Shown: positions 34,722-43,661, counted from the stretch's first letter. The stretch is 64,000 bases of DNA from JADCCX01 sp051649305 (GCA_051649305.1 JBOFGV010000110.1:9006-73005), one strand, 5' to 3'. The notes: a model not told the origin generated them from the sequence alone. Translations and numbers: made by a program.

Positions 34722-35342
34722 ATGTCTTCTGAAACACCCACCGACACAAAGCCGATGCCCTACAAGACAGCACTCATCGTCGCTGCCCTGCTGAACTTTG
34801 TCATGGTGTTCATCGAGGTGGGTGGCGCGCTTTACGCAAATTCCATCGCTTTGATGGCCGATGCCATCGATTTTCTCGAAGATTCCATCACCTATATCAT
34901 CGCGGTAGCCCTGATCGGGCTGGGCCATCGCGCAAGGGCTGTATTTGGCGGGATAACCGTGTTTCTGATGCTGGTTCCTGGCCTATGGATTGGCTGGAAA
35001 ACCATCGAACAATTGTTTTACGGCCTTCCGCCTGATCCCTTGCCGATGGGCGCCATCGGCCTGCTGGCGCTGGCCGTGAATGTCTACTGTGCCTTCATCC
35101 TGCTCCCGCACCGCAAGGGCGATTCTGCCCATCAGGGCGTCTGGCTCTCCACGCGCAACGACGCAATCGCCAATATCGCCATTGTGCTGGCTGCTGTGGT
35201 GACCGCATTCAGCCAGTCTGTCTGGCCCGATGTGGTGGTGGGTCTGGGCATTGCGGCCTTGAATCTCTACGCCGCTGCCCTGATCGCGCGGTTGGCCTGG
35301 CTTGAATGGCACGGCAAAATTCACGCGCGCAGTGGTGAATAA
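34722..35342 (+). CDS. Cation transporter, CDF-like
   Basis: A 206-residue protein with about six membrane helices. It resembles the transmembrane half of cation diffusion facilitators: NSIALMADAIDFLEDSITYIIA matches the helix-2 metal-site region (with Asp residues in place), and STRNDAIANIAIVLAAVVTAF matches helix 5. The usual cytoplasmic metal-binding C-terminal domain is absent, so it is a short form. The expected cargo is a divalent metal such as zinc. It diverges from the SDR gene and is followed by the phaZ promoter region. Confidence 0.8.
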   Translation: MSSETPTDTKPMPYKTALIVAALLNFVMVFIEVGGALYANSIALMADAIDFLEDSITYIIAVALIGLGHRARAVFGGITVFLMLVPGLWIGWKTIEQLFYGLPPDPLPMGAIGLLALAVNVYCAFILLPHRKGDSAHQGVWLSTRNDAIANIAIVLAAVVTAFSQSVWPDVVVGLGIAALNLYAAALIARLAWLEWHGKIHARSGE

Positions 35343-35408
35343 CAGGTGTGCATAAATGCCGGGAACACTCTTTTAATCGTTTAGTACAATGCTGAAGCAT
35401 GTTCAGAT

Positions 35409-35423
35409 TGTTGCACTGCAACA
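35409..35423. promoter_or_regulatory. Possible PhaR operator upstream of the PHA depolymerase gene
   Basis: TGTTGCACTGCAACA is a perfect palindrome (seven bases, one centre base, seven bases), located 73 bases before the depolymerase ATG. PhaR, the PHA-responsive repressor of Proteobacteria, binds TGC/GCA-rich palindromes. The location and sequence fit, but phaR itself is not in the window. Confidence 0.45.
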
Positions 35424-35495
35424 CGAATGCGCGTAATGGGAGCAATTCAAACTATCGACTGATGAGCTTTCAGCGAACAAACGGGAAGATGGTTG

Positions 35496-36800
35496 ATGAA
35501 TCGCAGCATGTATTTCTTCTATGAAGCCGCCCATACGATGATGGCACCAGCCCGTGCCCTCTCGGATGCAACGCGCCTGTTCTACCGCAACCCGGCCAAC
35601 CCTCTTGCGATGACGCAGTTTGGCCGGACGATGGCGGCGACAGCTGAAATGTTCGAGCGTACAACCCGCCGCTACGGCAAGCCTGCTTTTGATCTTCCAA
35701 CCACAGTGGTTGACGGCAAGGAAGTGGCCATTACCGAGCGGATCATCTGGAGAAAGCCGTTTTGCCAGCTGTTGCATTTTGACCGCGCGCTGCCACCAAA
35801 GACCGCTGCACAGCCAAAAGTGCTGATCGTGGCACCTATGTCTGGCCACTACGCCACCTTGCTGCGCGGTACGGTTGAAGCCTTTTTGCCAACTCACGAG
35901 GTCTACATCACGGACTGGATGGACGCGCGCAACGTGCCCTTGTCCGAAGGCCGCTTCGATCTTGATGATTACATCGACTATATGGTCGATATCTTTGAAC
36001 TGATTGGCCCCGATGTGCACGTCATGGCGGTTTGCCAGCCATCCGTGCCCGTGGCCGCCGCTGTGGCGCTGATGGAAGCGGACAACAACCCTTCCGTGCC
36101 ATTGTCGATGACGTTGATGGGCGGCCCGATTGACACGCGCAAGAGCCCGACGGCCGTCAACAAACTGGCTGAGGAGCGCGGCATCGAGTGGTTCAGCAAG
36201 AACTGCCTGATCAAGGTGCCTTTCCCCAACGCTGGTTTCTACCGCGATGTCTATCCCGGCTTCCTGCAGCTTTCGGGCTTCATGGCCATGAACATCGACA
36301 AGCATATGACCGCCCACATCGACATGTTCAACAATCTGGTGCGTGGTGACGGCGAACCGGCTGAAAAGCATCGTGATTTCTACGATGAATACATGGCCGT
36401 GATGGACCTGACTGCCGAATTCTATCTCCAGACTGTCGACACCGTTTTCGTCAAGCACTCCCTGCCAAAGGGCGAGATGAAGCACCGTGGCCGTCTGGTG
36501 GACCTCAAGGCCGTGACACGGTGCGCCCTGATGACGGTTGAAGGTGAGAACGACGATATTTCGGGCGTGGGCCAGACCAAGGCCACTCATGATCTTTGCA
36601 TCAACCTGCCGAAATCCAAACAGCTCTATCACCTGCAAAAGGATGTTGGACACTACGGCGTGTTCAACGGTTCGCGCTTCCGCAAGGAAATCGCACCCGC
36701 CATCAAAGGTTTCATGGCGAATAACAGCTCTGCCGCTGATCTTAAGCTGCGCGGCAAGCCCAGGCTGTCCGTGGTGCCAACCAAGCACGCTGCGGAGTAA
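35496..36800 (+). CDS. phaZ: Intracellular polyhydroxyalkanoate depolymerase
   Basis: A 434-residue enzyme that breaks down stored poly-3-hydroxybutyrate granules inside the cell. Family signatures include ALSDATRLFYRNPANPLA, AEMFERTTRRYGKPAFDL and SGHYATLLRGTVEAFLP. The lipase-box-like catalytic Cys lies in VMAVCQPSVPVAAAVALM, where intracellular depolymerases use Cys instead of Ser. The late VGHYGVFNGSRFRKEI carries the catalytic His. The ATG at 35496 is used; a TTG one codon upstream also opens the frame. No PHA synthase or phasin gene is adjacent. Confidence 0.93.
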   Translation: MNRSMYFFYEAAHTMMAPARALSDATRLFYRNPANPLAMTQFGRTMAATAEMFERTTRRYGKPAFDLPTTVVDGKEVAITERIIWRKPFCQLLHFDRALPPKTAAQPKVLIVAPMSGHYATLLRGTVEAFLPTHEVYITDWMDARNVPLSEGRFDLDDYIDYMVDIFELIGPDVHVMAVCQPSVPVAAAVALMEADNNPSVPLSMTLMGGPIDTRKSPTAVNKLAEERGIEWFSKNCLIKVPFPNAGFYRDVYPGFLQLSGFMAMNIDKHMTAHIDMFNNLVRGDGEPAEKHRDFYDEYMAVMDLTAEFYLQTVDTVFVKHSLPKGEMKHRGRLVDLKAVTRCALMTVEGENDDISGVGQTKATHDLCINLPKSKQLYHLQKDVGHYGVFNGSRFRKEIAPAIKGFMANNSSAADLKLRGKPRLSVVPTKHAAE

Positions 36801-36862
36801 GGCTGGCTGAGTAGTGTACGCAGGCCCTCGCATCTGGCCTGCGACTCACCTACATTCGCCTG

Positions 36863-37609
36863 ATGTTGCAACGCATCCTACGGCTGCTTGATCCACCCTC
36901 CAACGAGAGGATCGAGGTTCAGCACCTCGGCCTCACCTACCCGGTCGTCATCAAGCGGTCTGCCCAGGCGCGCCGCTATACCTTGCGTGTGAAGGCCGCC
37001 AGCCGCGAAGCGGTGCTGACCATGCCTGCCAGAGGCAGCATGGCGACCGCCAAGGATTTTGCTGCCCGCCACGGCGGCTGGCTGGCTGCGCGCTATGCCA
37101 AACTTCCGGAGTTCGTTGATTTCGTGGCCGGAGCCTTGGTTCCGCTGCGGGGCATTGACCATCGCATCGAGCATCGCCCGACGGCGCGCGGCACAGCATG
37201 GGCTGAGACAACGCCGGATGGTTTGCCTGTTCTGGCCGTGGCAGGCGACGCATCCTTTCTGGCGCGCCGCGTGCGGGATTTTCTCAAGCGCGAAGCCCGC
37301 AAGGATATCGAGCTGGCTGCCCGCCGCCATGCCGCGACACTGGATGTCAAAATCAAGCGCATCGCCATCAAGGATACAGTCAGCCGTTGGGGCTCCTGCG
37401 CCGCCGATGGCTCCCTGTCATTCTCATGGCGGATGATCCTCGCCCCGCCTTTTGTGCTGGATTATCTCGCGGCACACGAGGTGGCACACCGGGTGGAGAT
37501 GAACCATTCAACGCGGTATTGGCGCGTGGTTGCCTCGATCTATCCGGATTATGAGCGGGCGGAAGCATGGTTGAAGCGTCATGGGGCAGAGCTTCACAGG
37601 TGGGGGTAG
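36863..37609 (+). CDS. YgjP-like (DUF45) metallopeptidase
   Basis: A 248-residue soluble protein. The zinc site is the HExxH motif in LAAHEVAHRVEMNHSTRYW near residue 205, followed by the downstream region WRVVASIYPDYERAEAWLK. The signature WGSCAADGSLSFSWRMILAPP is typical of the YgjP/WLM-like group. The N-terminal third (SAQARRYTLRVKAASREAVLTMP) is also family-typical. Members are predicted proteases; targets are unknown. Its stop codon is one base away from the stop of hisA on the other strand. Confidence 0.88.
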   Translation: MLQRILRLLDPPSNERIEVQHLGLTYPVVIKRSAQARRYTLRVKAASREAVLTMPARGSMATAKDFAARHGGWLAARYAKLPEFVDFVAGALVPLRGIDHRIEHRPTARGTAWAETTPDGLPVLAVAGDASFLARRVRDFLKREARKDIELAARRHAATLDVKIKRIAIKDTVSRWGSCAADGSLSFSWRMILAPPFVLDYLAAHEVAHRVEMNHSTRYWRVVASIYPDYERAEAWLKRHGAELHRWG

Positions 37610-37610
37610 T

Positions 37611-38342
37611 TCAGGCCATGGCAGCTATAGCCCGCAGTGCTTCAGCTGCATCCAGCCTGCCATCATAAAGCGCGCGGCCTGTAATCGCCCCGGCGATCAC
37701 GCGGTTTTCAGGCTCCAGCAGCGTCTTCACATCCTCAATCGAAGCCAGCCCGCCCGATGCGATGACCGGGATGCTGAGCGCTTGGGCCAAGGCACGCGTG
37801 CCGGTCATATCCAACCCCTGCAGCATGCCGTCGCGGGCGATATCCGTGTAGATGATGGCGGCAACGCCTGCGTCTTCAAAGCGCTGGCCGAGCGCGAGGG
37901 CTGACAGTGTGGACGTCTCGGCCCAGCCTTCCACCGCCACCATGCCATCGCGCGCATCGATGCCGACAGCGACCTTTCCTGGAAAGCGGCGTGCGGCTGC
38001 TTTCACAAACTCAGGATCACGCACCGCCGCCGTGCCAATGATAACGCGGGCGATGCCCTTGCTAAGCCAGCCTTCGACAGTCGCCATATCGCGAATGCCA
38101 CCACCGAGCTGCACCGGAAACTTGACGCGCGCGAGGATCGCATCCACCGCAGCACCATTCATCGGCTTGCCGGCAAAGGCCCCTTCAAGATCAACCACAT
38201 GCAGCCAGCTGAAGCCATCTGCCTCGAAGCTGGCGGCTTGCGCCGCCGGATCATTGTTGAAAACAGTGGCCTGCGCCATGTCGCCCTGACGCAGACGCAC
38301 ACAGCGGCCTTCCTTAAGGTCAATTGCGGGGTAGAGAATCAC
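37611..38342 (-). CDS. hisA: Phosphoribosylformimino-5-aminoimidazole carboxamide ribotide isomerase
   Basis: Fourth step of histidine synthesis: isomerises ProFAR to PRFAR. The 243-residue TIM barrel has the catalytic Asp near the N-terminus (YPAIDLKEGRCVRL) and the second catalytic Asp in YTDIARDGMLQG, plus the phosphate loop VIASGGLASIED. The start is GTG at 38342, whose GTGA overlaps the hisH stop, with AGGTGGA as ribosome-binding site. The frame also opens at 38351 (GTG). hisF, which normally follows hisA, is not present; a convergent peptidase gene comes instead. Confidence 0.96.
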   Translation of the reverse strand: MILYPAIDLKEGRCVRLRQGDMAQATVFNNDPAAQAASFEADGFSWLHVVDLEGAFAGKPMNGAAVDAILARVKFPVQLGGGIRDMATVEGWLSKGIARVIIGTAAVRDPEFVKAAARRFPGKVAVGIDARDGMVAVEGWAETSTLSALALGQRFEDAGVAAIIYTDIARDGMLQGLDMTGTRALAQALSIPVIASGGLASIEDVKTLLEPENRVIAGAITGRALYDGRLDAAEALRAIAAMA

Positions 38343-38989
38343 GGCTTCCACCTCAGAAAATTGGCCAGAAGCCTAAGCCCAAGCTTCTGGCTCTTTTCGG
38401 GATGGAACTGTGTTCCGGCGATGTTGCCGCGCGCCAGCACGGCCGTCACCGGCGCGCCGTAGTCAGCCTTGGCAATCACATCAGAGGCATTGTCAGCCTT
38501 CAGGTGATAGGCATGCAGGAAATAGGCGTGCAGGCCTGTTGGCCCCAGCGCAATGCCCTCCAGCAGCGCATGAGGTGCAAAGTCGTCAAGCGTGTTCCAG
38601 CCCATATGCGGCACCTTGAAAGAGGCATCCCGTGGCGCGATGCGATCCACTGATCCCGGCAGCCAGTTCAGGCCCTTTGTCACGCCGTGCTCCGTGCCCT
38701 GTGTTGCCAGCAGTTGCATGCCCACGCAAATGCCAAGGAACGGCACGCCATCTTTGCGAACGCGGGTTTCCAATGTCTCGATCATGCCGGGAGCGGCCTT
38801 GAGCTGCGTCATGCAATCAGCATAGGCCCCGTCTCCGGGCAGCACGATGCGGTCAGCTTTGGCAACGACGGCTGAATCATCGGTGATGGTGACCGCGCCG
38901 GATATCCCGGCTTCCAGCATCGCACGCTCCAGCGCCTTGGCAGCGGAATGCAGATTACCTGCACCGTAATCAATCAGGGCGACTTGCAC
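38339..38989 (-). CDS. hisH: Imidazole glycerol phosphate synthase, glutamine amidotransferase subunit
   Basis: HisH supplies ammonia from glutamine to HisF for imidazole ring closure. The 216-residue class I amidotransferase has the N-terminal DYGAGNLHS, the nucleophile Cys in GICVGMQLLAT, and the His-Glu of the triad in GTQFHPEKSQ. The start is GTG at 38989, two bases after the stop of the DUF2628 gene. It overlaps hisA by four bases. Its partner HisF must be encoded elsewhere. Confidence 0.96.
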   Translation of the reverse strand: MQVALIDYGAGNLHSAAKALERAMLEAGISGAVTITDDSAVVAKADRIVLPGDGAYADCMTQLKAAPGMIETLETRVRKDGVPFLGICVGMQLLATQGTEHGVTKGLNWLPGSVDRIAPRDASFKVPHMGWNTLDDFAPHALLEGIALGPTGLHAYFLHAYHLKADNASDVIAKADYGAPVTAVLARGNIAGTQFHPEKSQKLGLRLLANFLRWKP

Positions 38990-38991
38990 GA

Positions 38992-39477
38992 TCAGCTGCC
39001 CCTAGGTGTGGGGAAAACGCCCAGCACGGACGGAGCAGCAGGAACAGCAGCAGAGACTGTGGCTGGACGCGATGCCGCGACCGGCACAACTTCTTGTCCC
39101 GCAATCCAGTCCTTGAAAAAGCGGCGCTCGCATTCCTCAAGGCTTGGACCACTCACCGTGCCAGCATGGGTGAAACCCCGGCGGGTAAGCTTGCGGCGCA
39201 GCCATTCATGGCCTTCAATACCAATCAGGAATGCCAGCAAAGCCTGCACAAAGCCAAAAACGCCCATGGGCCAGCCAAAGAACATGAAGGCTCCAATGAG
39301 CAAGCCGATAATCAGCACATAACCAAGCGCGTAGAGCCAGAGCTGCTTGGTAAGCAACCAAAGCGCCGTGAAGATGAAGCCGGGAAAAGAGAAGCCCTCT
39401 TTCACGAACACAGCTTTCTCTGCCACGCCTTCGGCTGTGGTCGCATCAGACGGGATATGAACCGTGTAAATCGCCAT
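38992..39477 (-). CDS. DUF2628 domain-containing membrane protein
   Basis: A 161-residue protein with about three membrane helices (residues 33-50, 51-70 and 71-95: FIFTALWLLTKQLWLYAL, YVLIIGLLIGAFMFFG, VFGFVQALLAFLIGIEG). A conserved tail GHEWLRRKLTRRGF and a Pro/Ala-rich end follow. The family is of unknown function. Its place between hisB and hisH is a common arrangement in Rhizobiales, as I recall, and suggests co-expression rather than a role in histidine synthesis. Confidence 0.85.
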   Translation of the reverse strand: MAIYTVHIPSDATTAEGVAEKAVFVKEGFSFPGFIFTALWLLTKQLWLYALGYVLIIGLLIGAFMFFGWPMGVFGFVQALLAFLIGIEGHEWLRRKLTRRGFTHAGTVSGPSLEECERRFFKDWIAGQEVVPVAASRPATVSAAVPAAPSVLGVFPTPRGS

Positions 39478-39482
39478 TGTGC

Positions 39483-40076
39483 TTACTTCGAAAGAGTACC
39501 TTTGGTCGAAGGAACCATATCCTTCGCGCGGGGATCAACCGAGACTGCCTGACGCAGCACCCGTGCCAGACCTTTGTAGCAGCTTTCGGCAATATGATGG
39601 CTGTTGTCACCATAAAGCGTTTCCACATGCAGGGTGACGCCCGCATTGATGGCAAAGGCCTGAAACCACTCGCGCACCAGTTCCGTGTCAAACTCACCAA
39701 TCTTTGGCGTGGGGAAAGAGCTGCGGAACACCAGAAAAGGCCTGCCCGAAATGTCGAGCGCCACACGCGTCAGGGTTTCGTCCATCGGCATCAGGCAATC
39801 GGCATAGCGCACGATGCCCTTCTTGTCGCCAAGCGCTTCCCTAAAGGCCTGCCCCAGCGCAATGCCCACATCTTCCGCCGTATGGTGAAAATCCACATGC
39901 AGGTCACCCACAGCCTTGATGGTCATATCAATGAGCGAATGGCGACCCAGCAGCGTCAGCATATGATCGAGAAAACCGATGCCAGTGTTGATGTCGGTTT
40001 TGCCGGTTCCATCAAGATTCAGCGAGAGCGTGATCTGCGTCTCGGCTGTCTCGCGGTTTACCTCTGCGCGGCGCAT
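39483..40076 (-). CDS. hisB: Imidazoleglycerol-phosphate dehydratase
   Basis: Removes water from imidazole glycerol phosphate to give imidazole acetol phosphate, in the cytoplasm. The 197-residue enzyme is the monofunctional form, without the phosphatase domain seen in enterobacteria. The manganese-binding His repeats are intact: FLDHMLTLLGRHS, VDFHHTAEDVGIALG, and DNSHHIAESCYKGLARVLR. It is the first of the his genes here and probably leads the operon hisB-DUF2628-hisH-hisA. Confidence 0.96.
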   Translation of the reverse strand: MRRAEVNRETAETQITLSLNLDGTGKTDINTGIGFLDHMLTLLGRHSLIDMTIKAVGDLHVDFHHTAEDVGIALGQAFREALGDKKGIVRYADCLMPMDETLTRVALDISGRPFLVFRSSFPTPKIGEFDTELVREWFQAFAINAGVTLHVETLYGDNSHHIAESCYKGLARVLRQAVSVDPRAKDMVPSTKGTLSK

Positions 40077-40136
40077 GGGGAACTCCTGTCCAGTCCCGCC
40101 AGCCTCTAGCAGGCGAAGCGGTCTTGATGCAATTGT

Positions 40137-41063
40137 TTAGAGGCTTTTGCGTTCGATCCAGAATACCTCGCCAGAGCTTTCGGCACTGTCGAGCCAGAGA
40201 AAAGGCCTGTCAGGATAATGGGCATCAATAATCGCGCGGTCTTCGCCTATTTCGCAGAGCAAGCCGCCGTTGCGGGTGAGATGCGCTGCGGCCCCGTCTA
40301 TGATCGTACGGACGAGATCAAGCCCGTCCTCTCCGCCGAGATGCGCCATCGTGGGTTCAGCCGCATATTCTGCCGGGAAAGCCTCCACCACCTCGCGCGC
40401 CACATAGGGCGGGTTGGCGATGATCAGATCGTACTTCTGGCCCTTCAGCGGCGCGAAAAGGTCGCCCTGAAGCAGACGGATGCGGTCCTGCAAGCCATGC
40501 TCTTCCACATTGCGGCGGGCGACAGCCAGCGCATCGGCTGACAGTTCCACGGCATCCACCGTGGCATTGGGAAATTGCATGGCAGCCAGAATGGCAAGAC
40601 AGCCAGACCCGGTGCAGAGGTCCAGCACGCGCTTCACAGAGCCAATATCCTCGATAAGGCCCATCTCCTCATCGTTGAAGAGATCACCAGCAAGCATTTC
40701 GCCAATATAGGAGCGCGGCACGATCACGCGCTCGTCCACATAGAACGGCACGCCCTGAATATAGGCCTTGTTGACGAGATAAACCGAGGGTTTGCGCGTG
40801 CTGATCCGCTGCTCAATCAAGGCGGCGAGTGTCTGGCGCTCGGACATCAGCAACCGCGCATCAAGCCATGGCTCAAGCTGATCCACCGGCAAATGCAGCG
40901 CTTCCAGAATGAGAAACGCCGCATCATCAAAGGCCGTTGTTGTGCCATGGCCATAGACAAGTTCGGCTTTGGTAAAGCGGCTGACAGCATAGCGGAGATA
41001 ATCCCGCACTGTGACCAGATCGGCCAGGACAGACATTAATGACGGGGCAGATTTTGCGTTCAT
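40137..41063 (-). CDS. prmB: Ribosomal protein L3 N5-glutamine methyltransferase
   Basis: Methylates a glutamine of ribosomal protein L3 with S-adenosylmethionine. The 308-residue protein has the SAM motif DLCTGSGCLAILA (about residues 148-160) and the glutamine-specific catalytic motif NPPY at 217-220. The N-terminal helical domain, with YGHGTTTAFDDAAFLILEAL, separates PrmB from the related PrmC. The ATG at 41063 is clear. It lies upstream of hisB with 60 bases between and may be read separately. Confidence 0.92.
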   Translation of the reverse strand: MNAKSAPSLMSVLADLVTVRDYLRYAVSRFTKAELVYGHGTTTAFDDAAFLILEALHLPVDQLEPWLDARLLMSERQTLAALIEQRISTRKPSVYLVNKAYIQGVPFYVDERVIVPRSYIGEMLAGDLFNDEEMGLIEDIGSVKRVLDLCTGSGCLAILAAMQFPNATVDAVELSADALAVARRNVEEHGLQDRIRLLQGDLFAPLKGQKYDLIIANPPYVAREVVEAFPAEYAAEPTMAHLGGEDGLDLVRTIIDGAAAHLTRNGGLLCEIGEDRAIIDAHYPDRPFLWLDSAESSGEVFWIERKSL

Positions 41064-41169
41064 GCCCTCTCATAGGCGGCCTTGATAAAATCTGCCAGAG
41101 GCTGTCGCTCCCCTTGTCAGCAATCCGTCATGGCTGCATTGTAGCCAAAACCATTCCAAGGAGTCCGAC

Positions 41170-42732
41170 ATGAGCGACCAATCACGCACGGATATGACCC
41201 GCCGTCAGGCCTTCACCATTGCCGCTGCGGCTGGTCTGGCTGCCACCACCATCATGGCGGCTTCCCCTGAGGAAGCGCTGGCGCAGGCTGCCAATCAAGG
41301 CACAAACCCGACATTCATACTGTTGCTGGTCAACGACATCTACAAGATGAGCGAAGTGCGCGGGCGTGGCGGCTTTGCCCGTCTGGCCGCCATTGCGAGG
41401 GCAGAGCGCGCCAAGGGCATTCCCATGCTTTATGCCCACGCCGGTGATATGTTCTCGCCTTCGCTGATGTCTGGCTTTGATCAGGGCCAGCACACAGTGG
41501 AGCTTTTGAACGTAGTACCGCCCGATATTTTCGTGCCCGGAAACCATGAGTTTGATGCCGGCAAGGACAACTATTTCAAGCTGACGAAACTGGCGAAATA
41601 CCCCACCTTTGCCGCCAATATGCGCGCTGCCGATGGCTCCGTGCTGCCAGACCATCAAGACCGCAAGGTCATTGATCTCGGCCCGGTGAAGGTCGGCATC
41701 TTTGGCGTGGTTCTGGCGTCGACACCGCTGATGTCCTCCTCCGGCGATATCAAGTTTCTGGATGAAATGGCCTGCGTGCGCGAGCAATCAAAGGCGCTTA
41801 AAGATGCGGGTGCAGACATGGTTGTGGCCGTGACCCACACCGATTTCACCCGCGATCTCGAGATTGCCCGCTCCCGCCTTGTGGACGTGCTGCTCACCGG
41901 CCATGACCACGATCTGCGCGTGGTTTATGACAACCGCACTGTCATGGTCGAATCCGGCGAAGAGGGCGAATACGTCACCGCTGTTGATATCTATGCCACC
42001 ATTGCCGAGCGGGATGGCAAACGCACCGTGACATGGCTGCCGCGCTTCCGCGTGATTGATTCAGGCACCGTGACGCCGGACCCTGAGGCGCTCGCCATCG
42101 TCAAGAAGTACGAAGGTGAGTTGTCGCGCGAACTCGATGTGGACCTTGGCACCACAGCGGTTGATCTGGACAGCCGCTCGGCCTCGGTCCGTTCGCAGGA
42201 AACAGCCATTGGCAACTTGATCGCTGATGCCATGCGCGCTTCCACCAACGCAGATGTCGCCATCACCAACGGCGGGGGCATCCGCGGCAACAAGCAGTAC
42301 CCTGCCGGATCGAAAATCACCCGCCGTGATATCCTGACGGAACTGCCCTTCGGCAACGCCACATCCATGGTGGAGGTGACTGGCAAGGACATCAAGGATG
42401 CGCTTGAAAACGGTGTTTCGCAGATTGACAACCGGGCCGGGCGCTTCCCGCAGGTCTCGGGCATGGTTGTGACGGTTGACACCAAAGCGGCGGTTGGCAG
42501 CCGCATTGCCTCCATTACAATTGCCGGAAAACCCATTGATCCCGCCGCATGGTACAAGGTGGCGACCAATGACTTCATGGTTGGCGGTGGCGATGGCTAC
42601 GGTGCTCTGGCGCGTGGGCGCGTCATCATCGGCAAGACGGACGGCAAGTTGATGGCCAGCGTCGTGATGAGTCACATCCGTCAGGCGGGCAATGTGCAGG
42701 CCAAGATTGATGGCCGGATAATCCTGAAGTGA
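41170..42732 (+). CDS. Tat-exported metallophosphatase/5'-nucleotidase-like protein
   Basis: A 520-residue two-domain protein. A Tat signal (TRRQAFTIAAAAGLAA, residues 10-26) predicts folded export to the periplasm. The metallophosphatase domain has GDMFSPS, PGNHEFDAG, VTHTDFT and LTGHDHDL. The nucleotidase C-terminal domain has NGGGIRGNKQYPAGSKITRRD and GGGDGYGAL. The first metal motif, usually Asp-x-His, reads NDIYKM, so one His ligand is Tyr. Activity is therefore uncertain. Relatives hydrolyse extracellular nucleotides. The stop overlaps the ung start. Confidence 0.87.
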   Translation: MSDQSRTDMTRRQAFTIAAAAGLAATTIMAASPEEALAQAANQGTNPTFILLLVNDIYKMSEVRGRGGFARLAAIARAERAKGIPMLYAHAGDMFSPSLMSGFDQGQHTVELLNVVPPDIFVPGNHEFDAGKDNYFKLTKLAKYPTFAANMRAADGSVLPDHQDRKVIDLGPVKVGIFGVVLASTPLMSSSGDIKFLDEMACVREQSKALKDAGADMVVAVTHTDFTRDLEIARSRLVDVLLTGHDHDLRVVYDNRTVMVESGEEGEYVTAVDIYATIAERDGKRTVTWLPRFRVIDSGTVTPDPEALAIVKKYEGELSRELDVDLGTTAVDLDSRSASVRSQETAIGNLIADAMRASTNADVAITNGGGIRGNKQYPAGSKITRRDILTELPFGNATSMVEVTGKDIKDALENGVSQIDNRAGRFPQVSGMVVTVDTKAAVGSRIASITIAGKPIDPAAWYKVATNDFMVGGGDGYGALARGRVIIGKTDGKLMASVVMSHIRQAGNVQAKIDGRIILK

Positions 42733-43418
42733 TCAGCAGTTACAGCGGGGCGGTTGCCGCCCTGCAGCAGAACAGCTGGTCTGATCTCGCCTTTTTCACG
42801 GACGGATCAGCGGCACGCCTCGCGCAACGGTTGGATCAGCTTGCAGGCGCAGGGCAGGTAATCCTGCCAGCGCCTGCGGATGTCTTTGCTGCGTTGACAA
42901 TGTGCCCTTTGCCCAAGGTCAAGGTCGTGATTCTGGGGCAGGATCCCTATCCTACAGCGGGAGACGCGCACGGCCTGTCTTTTTCGGTCAACACGCATCG
43001 CGCCATTCCCCGCTCGCTGACCAATATCTTCAAGGAGCTGGAGAGCGATCTGGGTGTTGCCCGCCCGCAAACAGGCCATCTCGGCGACTGGGCAGAACAA
43101 GGCGTGTTGCTGCTGAACACTTGCCTCACCGTGGAAGCAGGCAAGGCTGGCAGCCACCGGGGCATGGGCTGGGAAGTGCTGACAACCCAGATCATTGAAG
43201 CTGTATCAGCTTCTGAAACGGGCAAGGTTTTCATTCTCTGGGGTTCTGATGCGCAGGCGAAGCGCCAGCTGATCAAACTGCATCACTGCGTTCTGGCCTC
43301 GGCGCATCCCTCGCCGCTGTCGGCATACCGGGGGTTCTTTGGGTCGCGGCCCTTCAGCAGAACCAATGACTGGCTTGCTGCTTCGGGGCAGAGCAGGATT
43401 GAGTGGTCGCTGAGTTAG
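42729..43418 (+). CDS. ung: Uracil-DNA glycosylase (family 1)
   Basis: Removes uracil from DNA to begin base excision repair. The 229-residue protein has the water-activating motif GQDPYPTAGDAHGLSFSV (catalytic D72), the mid motif LLLNTCLTVEAGKAGSH, and the leucine-loop motif HPSPLSAYRGFFGSRPFS. The Pro-Thr after GQDPY, where many family members have His, is a familiar variant in Alphaproteobacteria. The start is GTG at 42729, overlapping the previous stop as GTGA, so the two genes are coupled. Confidence 0.94.
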   Translation: MISSYSGAVAALQQNSWSDLAFFTDGSAARLAQRLDQLAGAGQVILPAPADVFAALTMCPLPKVKVVILGQDPYPTAGDAHGLSFSVNTHRAIPRSLTNIFKELESDLGVARPQTGHLGDWAEQGVLLLNTCLTVEAGKAGSHRGMGWEVLTTQIIEAVSASETGKVFILWGSDAQAKRQLIKLHHCVLASAHPSPLSAYRGFFGSRPFSRTNDWLAASGQSRIEWSLS

Positions 43419-43424
43419 CCCCGC

Positions 43425-43661
43425 TCACGACTTGTTGAAAATCGGCTCAACAGATGCGGCGTGGCGGAAGAATTTATAGACCGCGTAAACACCACCCACC
43501 AGAAACAGGCCGATCATGATCTGACGCCAGAGGTCCGGCAGTTCAAACACGCCGCCCAGCGCCCAGCCGATGGCGAGGGCCGCACCCAGGATTTCTGTTC
43601 CAACCAGAATGGACACCGAAACAATCGTGGTGAGATTGCGCTTGTTGATGCTGCGGGCCAT
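43425..43661 (-). CDS. Small membrane protein of unknown function
   Basis: A 78-residue protein with two hydrophobic segments (IVSVSILVGTEILGAALAIGWAL and IMIGLFLVGGVYAVYKFF), likely spanning the inner membrane twice. The ATG at 43661 follows AGGAAT at a suitable distance, and the basic start MARSINKRN fits. The longer frame opening at 43919 crosses the start of ggt and is not credible. I recognise no named family. It is divergent from ggt and convergent with ung. Confidence 0.7.
   Translation of the reverse strand: MARSINKRNLTTIVSVSILVGTEILGAALAIGWALGGVFELPDLWRQIMIGLFLVGGVYAVYKFFRHAASVEPIFNKS

Noticed and set aside
35403..36833. A 476-codon frame on the minus strand opposite the PHA depolymerase gene
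   Set aside because: It is an antisense shadow of a strongly conserved gene, is rich in His and Val without motifs, and covers the phaZ promoter region.
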